From Patescibacteria group bacterium (GTDB lineage: Bacteria > Patescibacteriota > Gracilibacteria > UBA1369 > LOWO2-01-FULL-3): a stretch of DNA of 5,413 bases. How positions within the stretch are numbered: position 1 is the first letter of the stretch; each line of letters starts with the position of its first letter. This document shows, one piece after another, positions 1 through 3,987 of this stretch. The stretch is taken from contig JAHIRL010000088.1 in assembly GCA_018818755.1 (NCBI GenBank), positions 1 through 5,413 of the forward strand, in the 5' to 3' direction. The notes beneath the pieces are model-generated. The model made no database searches, had not been told where the DNA came from, and saw only the letters and a program-made list of their open reading frames with translations. The translations under genes were made by a program, and so were the position numbers.

Positions 1-781
1 CAAACCTGACCTTGTCTTTCTCGCTCACACTCAGGCCATTATCTGCCATATATTTTTTCAGATCCTCATTAGCCAATGCGCTACTGAGCATAGCACTGAG
101 TTTTTCGTAATTCTCCAATTCCCTAATTAAAACAGATTTATTCTCATCCAAATATTCAATCTCCTCCCTCAAAAAATCTTCAAACTCCAGTCTCTCAAGC
201 TCCCTTTCCTCAAAAAGACTCAAAGCCAGAAAACTCCCATCTTCCTTCTTAAGCCGATATTCAAGAATCTCCCGATCCGCGAAATCCTTCACCTTCACAA
301 CAGTCATCATTTCATCATCAAAAAATCCAGACAAATGCAGGTTTTTCTCCTTCAAAAAAACCGCAAAATCCTGAGAATTTTTAAGTCCGGCCAAAAGTTC
401 ATAAGCCATTTTGTTGTCATGATTAAGTTTTGCCTCTATCCCTGCCCCGCTCACATACTCAAAAAGTGCAATTTCCGTCGAATTTTTCGGCTCCAAATCC
501 TCCTCAAAAATATCATCAAAACTGCCATAATTCTTCCTCGGCATACTCAAATATTGGCGCATCTCATTAATATCCTCCCCAAACCTGGAATAAACATCCT
601 TAAGTTGGCCTGTCTCCGTTACCAGCGAAGATCGATTATCCGCCGCCAACAAAAAATGATCGTCAATTTTCTGATTTTGATAAACCAAGACTCCCAGTGT
701 AGCGATCACCACAAACAAAAGCAGATCCCTTGCCCCGAGATTTCTAAACCACTTCAAAGTTTTGGAAAAGTATTTTTTCAT
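1..781 (-). CDS. Membrane-anchored protein of unknown function, C-terminus outside the window
   Basis: I do not recognise this protein. Reading from the ATG at 781 down to base 2 gives 260 codons with no stop, so the gene continues beyond the window. Residues 1-18 are basic (MKKYFSK, several K/R), followed by one hydrophobic helix at about residues 19-35 (LLLFVVIATLGVLV). This indicates an inner-membrane anchor with the rest outside the cytoplasm. The remainder is charged and mostly helical. Residues about 167-245 are rich in E, K, L and R and look able to form a coiled coil. No catalytic motif is visible in this part. The start is supported by a GGAG at 789-792, 7 bases upstream, and by a promoter just behind it. 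An anchor followed by a coiled coil is seen in division proteins and in N-terminal parts of envelope hydrolases, but assigning either would be guesswork without the C-terminus. It is transcribed away from the tRNA gene. Confidence 0.85.
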   Translation of the reverse strand, partial: MKKYFSKTLKWFRNLGARDLLLFVVIATLGVLVYQNQKIDDHFLLAADNRSSLVTETGQLKDVYSRFGEDINEMRQYLSMPRKNYGSFDDIFEEDLEPKNSTEIALFEYVSGAGIEAKLNHDNKMAYELLAGLKNSQDFAVFLKEKNLHLSGFFDDEMMTVVKVKDFADREILEYRLKKEDGSFLALSLFEERELERLEFEDFLREEIEYLDENKSVLIRELENYEKLSAMLSSALANEDLKKYMADNGLSVSEKDKVRF

Positions 782-792
782 GTGCGAACTCC

Positions 793-821
793 ATATTAGG
801 AGAAATCCCAAGGAATTTCAA
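793..821 (-). promoter_or_regulatory. Sigma-70-like promoter for the minus-strand gene ending at 781
   Basis: On the minus strand there is a -35 box TTGAAA (816-821), a 17-bp spacer and a -10 box TAATAT (793-798). The expected transcription start is near 786, only about five bases before the ATG at 781. The GGAG at 789-792 would then lie partly or wholly upstream of the transcript, so this mRNA may be almost leaderless. The boxes are seen directly; activity is inferred. Confidence 0.5.
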
Positions 822-851
822 CATAAAGAAAAAAACACCCCCAAAAAAAGC

Positions 852-880
852 TTGAAATTTCTTCGCCCCTCCGCTAAAGT
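852..880 (+). promoter_or_regulatory. Sigma-70-like promoter for tRNA-Gly
   Basis: TTGAAA (852-857), a 17-bp spacer and TAAAGT (875-880) form a plausible promoter, with a start near 887, about 20 bases before the mature tRNA 5' end. No other gene lies upstream on this strand, so the tRNA probably needs its own promoter. Confidence 0.45.
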
Positions 881-906
881 TGCTTTTGCATTGATCTTCA
901 AAACAA

Positions 907-981
907 GCGGGTGTCGTATAACGGCTATTACCACAGCCTTCCAAGCTGTTGATACGGGTTCGATTCCCGTCACCCGCTCCA
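907..981 (+). tRNA. tRNA-Gly with UCC anticodon, CCA encoded
   Basis: This is a complete cloverleaf. The acceptor stem GCGGGTG (907-913) pairs with CACCCGC (971-977), followed by discriminator T978 and an encoded CCA (979-981). The D-arm stem is GTA (916-918) with TAC (929-931), and GG in the loop at 923-924. The anticodon stem ACAGC (933-937) pairs with GCTGT (945-949) around the 7-base loop CTTCCAA, giving anticodon TCC at 940-942, which reads GGA and GGG glycine codons. The T stem ACGGG (954-958) pairs with CCCGT (966-970) around TTCGATT. U73 is the usual discriminator of bacterial tRNA-Gly. The gene stands alone, with its own promoter and a terminator directly downstream. Confidence 0.97.
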
Positions 982-1020
982 ACAAAAACATGACAGCCAT
1001 CCGGCTGGCATTTTTTGTTT
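982..1020 (+). terminator. Intrinsic terminator after tRNA-Gly
   Basis: The stem CAGCC (994-998) pairs with GGCTG (1003-1007) around the loop ATCC, followed by a T tract at 1011-1016. An A-rich stretch at 982-989 can extend the stem by pairing with the T-rich 1011-1019, which gives the element terminator character on the minus strand as well. It begins one base after the tRNA CCA. Confidence 0.75.
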
Positions 1021-1033
1021 GTGGGAGTTGTCA

Positions 1034-1047
1034 GAATCGAACCCGTA
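1034..1047 (-). other. Inverted copy of the tRNA T-arm sequence (possible tRNA remnant)
   Basis: Read on the minus strand, this gives TACGGGTTCGATTC, identical over 14 bases to 953-966 of the tRNA-Gly gene (T stem and T loop). The bases that follow (TGACAACTCCCAC) do not close a T stem, and I found no 5' acceptor partner in the expected range, so it cannot be a working tRNA. It may be the remnant of a second tRNA gene or a copy from a recombination event. The identity is seen; the origin is inferred. Confidence 0.45.
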
Positions 1048-1075
1048 GGGTGAGAATTCCCGTTGCTTAAGCATG

Positions 1076-1098
1076 CGGTGAACGCACAGCGTGAACCG
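1076..1098 (+). other. Hairpin with tandem G-A mismatches
   Basis: CGGT (1076-1079) pairs with ACCG (1095-1098) and ACGC (1082-1085) pairs with GCGT (1089-1092), with GA (1080-1081) facing GA (1093-1094) and the three-base loop ACA. In RNA from the plus strand the two GA steps can form tandem sheared G-A pairs, a common feature of structured RNA; in RNA from the minus strand they become TC/TC mismatches. I know of no family to attach it to. Confidence 0.35.
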
Positions 1099-1119
1099 GA
1101 TGATTAAGTACGACGGAGC

Positions 1120-1221
1120 GAAGCGGAGTGCACCTGCTCCATGAAAAAAACGGCAACCCTCGCGGCTGACGGTTTTTTTACATGGGCGGAGGCCGGCTGA
1201 AGCGCAGTGCATCTGCTCTAT
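1120..1221. repeat. Diverged 23-bp direct repeat flanking a terminator
   Basis: Two copies lie at 1120-1142 and 1199-1221 and match at 20 of 23 positions (consensus core GAAGCG-AGTGCA-CTGCTC). The copies are 79 bp apart and enclose the terminator at 1144-1179. On the minus strand, each reads AGAGCAG or GGAGCAG followed by (A/G)TGCACT, which resembles a D-arm-to-anticodon-stem stretch of a tRNA, so a tRNA-derived origin is possible but not shown. Confidence 0.5.
1144..1179. terminator. Bidirectional intrinsic terminator
   Basis: The stem CAACC (1154-1158) pairs with GGCTG (1164-1168, one G-U pair) around the loop CTCGC. It is flanked by A7C (1144-1151) and GT7 (1172-1179), which pair with each other. 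Transcripts from either side therefore end in a stem followed by seven U residues. It is well placed to end the minus-strand gene at 1290-2609, whose stop codon has no other terminator, and any read-through from the tRNA side. Confidence 0.7.
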
Positions 1222-1289
1222 AGAAATTCAGCGACATCGCAAATTGGATAGGTATCAACCCGATCAATGGCAATATATCCCCAGTTTAA

Positions 1290-2609
1290 TTAAATTCCTT
1301 CACATAAATATGAATCTTCTCCAGGATGCTGTTCTATGCATTCTGCCCATTTCTTTTCTCGTTCTTCCACATCAGTATAAGGATAAGTCGGCTCCATATT
1401 CTCTATCAAATCAAGAACCCCTATTTTAAATTCGTCATCCGATTCCACATTTTTGTTAGTTAATTCTTCTATTTGTGCAAAACTGTCAAAACAATAAAGT
1501 CCTGAGGAAGGATCATCAACCCATCCTTCACATCCCGGGGTCCCACCTATAAATCGGGCTTCTGAATATGTAAGAGGCGTTCCTGGCGGCGGCACTGGTT
1601 TATCTTGTTCTTCATCTGATTGTTCCATAGATGGCATTTCAACAACCTTAAGCAAATCAAAAAGCAAATCATCGCCCTCATATTCTTCTTCTGTAAAATT
1701 ATGGCTTGATGTTGAATATCTCTCAGATGGACCCGCTTCTGCCAAGACTAATTTTGAGTCAGTTCCATAAGGTTTACTATGCCAAGACATTATACTAAAA
1801 GAGTAAACTATCCTTTCGCCAACACCTTCTTCAATTATGGTGATGGTATTTTTATTGCTCGAATACGCACCAACACGCGAACTCACATGGACTAAATCAC
1901 GCTGTTCCCACCCATGTTTATCCTCAATAAAGACACCGGGGTAAGGATCAAATATTTCCCCATACTTCTCTGAGTATATAGGCTGACGCTCTCCATTTAT
2001 CCATTCGTACCTGGAAACCATGATATTTATAACCCAAGCATTGTCTCCTTTTGGTATGTCACCTACTACTTTTCTGAGATCCTCTGACATCATTTGTATA
2101 AAGGATTCCCTACCCATCCCAAAATTATCGTCTGAAGCGTAAGCGGTATTTTTTTTGCTTATAAATGTCAACAAAGAAGAAAATATAGATTGTTGCGCAA
2201 GAGGACTGTTTTTTGTGGGTAGCGAAGCAAATGCGGCCTGGGATAGTAATAATTTTTCATAGTCAGAAATTTCACGGTCGTCTCCGATCTTTTTTATAAA
2301 CAAAAACAGCTCATTTATTTTTTTCGTGTCGGATTTGCCAACGATGTCAAATTTCCCCTGACAAATTTCGTCGAATAGTTGCCCTTTCATTGCATCGCAA
2401 ACATTCGCACGTGCTTGTTCATGTGAAGCAAAAGGCAATAATCCTGTCGGATCTATAGATATTTCATATGTTGGAAATTTTGGCAGATAGGAATAAAGTC
2501 CGACGATCCCTGCGAAAATTATAATACCAACAATCAACAATATTTTCTTTTTTGACCTTAGAAAATTAATAAATTTCATAGCTTGCATAGTTAATAATAC
2601 TGAAATCAT
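1290..2609 (-). CDS. Single-span membrane-anchored protein with six cysteines, function unknown
   Basis: I do not recognise this 439-residue protein. A basic stretch (RSKKK, 18-22) precedes one hydrophobic helix (about 23-42, ILLIVGIIIFAGIVGLY), so the other ~395 residues probably lie outside the membrane. The only cysteines come in three close pairs: C71/C83, C360/C373 and C424/C436, with 11, 12 and 11 residues between. This fits disulfide bonds in an exported domain. Residues 303-345 are acidic and end in a short proline-rich linker (PVPPPGTP) before the C-terminal four-cysteine part. No enzyme motif is visible. The start is uncertain: ATG occurs at 2609, 2588 and 2579, none with a Shine-Dalgarno site. 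The longest is given, but residue 11 (MKFINFLRSKKK) looks most like a normal anchor start, and a -10-like TATTAT at 2594-2599 also favours a shorter form. In-frame TAA TAA stops lie just upstream of 2609. The 1144-1179 terminator probably ends it. Confidence 0.85.
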   Translation of the reverse strand: MISVLLTMQAMKFINFLRSKKKILLIVGIIIFAGIVGLYSYLPKFPTYEISIDPTGLLPFASHEQARANVCDAMKGQLFDEICQGKFDIVGKSDTKKINELFLFIKKIGDDREISDYEKLLLSQAAFASLPTKNSPLAQQSIFSSLLTFISKKNTAYASDDNFGMGRESFIQMMSEDLRKVVGDIPKGDNAWVINIMVSRYEWINGERQPIYSEKYGEIFDPYPGVFIEDKHGWEQRDLVHVSSRVGAYSSNKNTITIIEEGVGERIVYSFSIMSWHSKPYGTDSKLVLAEAGPSERYSTSSHNFTEEEYEGDDLLFDLLKVVEMPSMEQSDEEQDKPVPPPGTPLTYSEARFIGGTPGCEGWVDDPSSGLYCFDSFAQIEELTNKNVESDDEFKIGVLDLIENMEPTYPYTDVEEREKKWAECIEQHPGEDSYLCEGI

Positions 2610-2716
2610 AGTTTATTAGGTCAGGAATGAAAAGTGCTAAATCCCTCCAAATAGTAAAACACCCTAAAATTCGATTAGCATTCAGTAAGTAGCTCCATTA
2701 AGCCTTACCGATCACT

Positions 2717-2746
2717 TTGATTTGTTATATGGATATATAACATAAT
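2717..2746 (+). promoter_or_regulatory. Candidate promoter with an operator-like inverted repeat in the spacer
   Basis: TTGATT (2717-2722), an 18-bp spacer and CATAAT (2741-2746) form a sigma-70-like promoter. The spacer is almost filled by a perfect inverted repeat, GTTATAT-GGAT-ATATAAC (2724-2741). A repressor dimer bound there would block polymerase, so an operator is a reasonable reading, though AT-rich palindromes also arise by chance. No regulator gene is visible nearby. Confidence 0.4.
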
Positions 2747-2751
2747 TGTGG

Positions 2752-2769
2752 TACCTTAACATAAAGGTA
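2752..2769 (+). other. Short perfect inverted repeat before the small membrane gene
   Basis: TACCTT (2752-2757) and AAGGTA (2764-2769) are perfect inverted repeats with a 6-base loop. In a transcript starting near 2753 this would be a 5'-terminal hairpin that sequesters the only AAGG in the leader, which at 17 bases from the ATG is too distant to be a normal ribosome binding site anyway. It has no T tract and is not a terminator. Confidence 0.35.
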
Positions 2770-2772
2770 AAT

Positions 2773-2778
2773 TAAAAT
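2773..2778 (+). promoter_or_regulatory. Candidate -10 box for a leaderless transcript
   Basis: TAAAAT matches five of six positions of TATAAT and ends six bases before the ATG at 2785, so a transcript from it would start at or next to the start codon. No good -35 box is found at 16-18 bp. With no Shine-Dalgarno site upstream of this gene, leaderless translation is plausible. It competes with the promoter at 2717-2746. Confidence 0.3.
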
Positions 2779-2784
2779 AATCCC

Positions 2785-3072
2785 ATGAATATTCTAGATT
2801 TTCTCCGTTCATTTCGAATTGGCCCATTTTCAATTTTTGAATTTGCTATAACTTATTTATTAGCTTTTTTAATTGGCCCTTATTTAAAAAAAATTGGGAT
2901 ACCACTTTCTCGCGAACAATTTATGTATCTCGCCTTGCCCCTAAGTGTTTTGGTCCATTTTGTGTTTAAAGTAGAAACTCCTTTAACCAAGATGGTATTT
3001 GCCTCAAATAATTATTATATTTGGAAAGGAGTTATTGTTCTTATGATTCTCCTTGCTATTATAAGACGCTAA
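2785..3072 (+). CDS. Small integral membrane protein, three predicted helices
   Basis: I do not recognise this 95-residue protein. It has three hydrophobic segments, at about residues 15-34 (FSIFEFAITYLLAFLIGPYL), 46-62 (FMYLALPLSVLVHFVF) and 78-93 (YIWKGVIVLMILLAII). Short charged links (KKIGIPLSREQ; KVETPLTKM) separate them, and it ends in RR. By the positive-inside rule the KK/R-containing first link and the C-terminal RR probably lie in the cytoplasm. There is no catalytic or transport motif. Codon use is natural and the hydrophobic periodicity is clear, so it is very likely a real gene despite its size. ATG at 2785 is the only sensible start, yet no ribosome binding site precedes it. It stands alone, 712 bp from the end of the next plus-strand gene's start region on one side of yggS's promoter only, with no operon partner. 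It is not one of the toxin, holin or transporter families I can name. Confidence 0.8.
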   Translation: MNILDFLRSFRIGPFSIFEFAITYLLAFLIGPYLKKIGIPLSREQFMYLALPLSVLVHFVFKVETPLTKMVFASNNYYIWKGVIVLMILLAIIRR

Positions 3073-3312
3073 ATCAGAATTTATTTTTCCCCCAAACTAA
3101 GGATCCAAATAGGGGCAGACAACAACATAAATAAATTTCAACTTACCTGCTCCAATCAATCTATTCTAAACCCAATCTCCTGGCCCCCCAACTTTAGCTG
3201 AACAGGTCTCTTGCTTCAAAGCGCACCAGCAAGCATGACAGTACTGTACTCAGTAACTTAAAATTAATTCCCCAATATACAGCCCCCACCATCTCCTATA
3301 TAATTCTGACCG
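3073..3312. other. Gene-free intergenic stretch with palindrome and hairpin
   Basis: No gene is supported here. Visible elements are an inverted repeat CTTGCT (3210-3215) / AGCAAG (3228-3233) with a 12-base loop and, five bases on, a perfect 10-bp palindrome ACAGTACTGT (3238-3247). The yggS promoter lies at the right end. There is no clear terminator for the small membrane gene. Confidence 0.5.
3276..3304 (+). promoter_or_regulatory. yggS promoter, consensus -10, predicted leaderless transcript
   Basis: A perfect TATAAT (3299-3304) lies 17 bp downstream of TATACA (3276-3281, four of six matches to TTGACA). Transcription would start around 3311-3313, at or within two bases of the yggS ATG at 3313. 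There is no Shine-Dalgarno sequence, and an in-frame TGA at 3307-3309 rules out a longer protein. The mRNA is therefore probably leaderless. Confidence 0.55.
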
Positions 3313-3924
3313 ATGCAACTTCCATCCACCAAAATCTGTCTCGTAACCAAAGGCCGCACAATCCCCGAGATTGAGAAGGTCCTAAAAGCGCATCCCCAAA
3401 TAAAAGCAATAGCAGAAAACAGATGGCCGGATTGCGAAGAAAAATTTCGCTACTTAGCCAAAAAACATCCAAAACTCGAAAGGCACTTCATCGGTCAGCT
3501 CCAAAGCAACAAAGTGAGCAAGGTAGTGTCATTGGTAGACACAATCCAATCTGTAGACTCCCTCAAACTCCTGAAAAAAATCAACCAATCAGCAAAAGCT
3601 CTCAAGAAAACCATAAACTTTTTCTTTCAGGTCAACATCTCTAAAGATTCAGCCAAAAGCGGGATCATTGCAGGCCAACTTAGGGCAATCCTAAAAGAAT
3701 ATAAGACTGCTAATCTAGCAAACACAAAGCTCTTGGGCCTAATGACAATCGGCCAGCGCACAAGCCCTGAGGAGCGCAAAAAATACTACCGAGCCCTCTC
3801 CACCCTCGCCCAAAAACACAACCTCAAGGAAGTCTCCATGGGTACAAGCGAAGACTATCAAATAGCGGTCGAAGCCGGAGCAACGATGCTAAGGATAGGG
3901 GAGGCTTTGTTCGGGACAAAATAA
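3313..3924 (+). CDS. yggS: YggS/PLPBP family pyridoxal-phosphate homeostasis protein
   Basis: This is the YggS/PROSC (PLPBP) family: a cytoplasmic, non-enzymatic protein that binds pyridoxal 5'-phosphate and balances free B6 vitamers, with the single alanine-racemase-like barrel fold. The family lysine that forms the Schiff base is K13 in ICLVTKGR. Other hallmarks are AENRW (34-38, for the usual GEN[YR]), HFIGQLQSNK (58-67), FQVNISKDSAKSGI (105-118), LLGLMTIG (140-147) and the phosphate-binding end SMGTSEDYQIAVEAG (175-189) with MLRIGEALFG (192-201). At 203 residues it is shorter than the usual ~220-235. The missing part is the N-terminal helix region before the first strand, and the in-frame stop upstream shows this is real, not a start error. 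The first G of the GEN motif is replaced by alanine. The gene is alone, with no proline-biosynthesis or division neighbour as in many genomes. Confidence 0.93.
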   Translation: MQLPSTKICLVTKGRTIPEIEKVLKAHPQIKAIAENRWPDCEEKFRYLAKKHPKLERHFIGQLQSNKVSKVVSLVDTIQSVDSLKLLKKINQSAKALKKTINFFFQVNISKDSAKSGIIAGQLRAILKEYKTANLANTKLLGLMTIGQRTSPEERKKYYRALSTLAQKHNLKEVSMGTSEDYQIAVEAGATMLRIGEALFGTK

Positions 3925-3926
3925 AT

Positions 3927-3956
3927 CTAACAAATTTCTCTAAATAGAGATATAAT
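3927..3956 (+). promoter_or_regulatory. Promoter for the secreted repeat protein, with hairpin in the spacer
   Basis: CTAACA (3927-3932, four of six matches to TTGACA), an 18-bp spacer and a perfect TATAAT (3951-3956) form a good promoter, starting near 3963. The spacer carries a perfect inverted repeat TCTCT-AAAT-AGAGA (3937-3950) abutting the -10 box, a possible operator. It begins three bases after the yggS stop. Lacking a T tract, the repeat is unlikely to be the yggS terminator. Confidence 0.5.
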
Positions 3957-3987
3957 GCCTACTGAAAGTAAACATAGTCACGGCAAA

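Larger units (their letters stand above)
2610..2784. other. Divergent intergenic region with promoter and inverted repeats
   Basis: This stretch separates two divergently transcribed genes. It holds the candidate promoter and inverted repeats listed separately, plus an imperfect inverted repeat (TGCTAAATC at 2635-2643 and GATTAGCA at 2673-2680). A GGAGGG on the minus strand (2643-2648) is too far from the 1290-2609 gene to serve as its ribosome binding site. I see no small gene here. Confidence 0.5.

Noticed and set aside
335..799. Plus-strand open frame of 154 codons
   Set aside because: It lies wholly opposite the minus-strand gene ending at 781, whose protein has a clear anchor and promoter; the plus-strand product is low-complexity and has no signal for a start.
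744..1212. Several short open frames on both strands over and around the tRNA gene
   Set aside because: They run through the tRNA, the terminators and the repeat region, and their products look like translated tRNA sequence. No ribosome binding site supports them.
1244..1429. Plus-strand open frame of 61 codons
   Set aside because: It overlaps the C-terminal end of the minus-strand gene 1290-2609 in antisense and has no start signal.
3194..3292. Minus-strand open frame of 32 codons upstream of yggS
   Set aside because: An AGGAG touches the ATG with no spacing, so it cannot act as a normal ribosome binding site, and the frame overlaps the yggS promoter. Too short to support.
3423..3644. Second plus-strand frame inside yggS
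   Set aside because: It is out of frame with a confidently identified YggS protein.
3955..3987. In-frame upstream ATG for the secreted protein
   Set aside because: The ATG overlaps the perfect TATAAT, so a transcript from that promoter would not contain it, and the added 11 residues (PTESKHSHGK) would displace the signal peptide.
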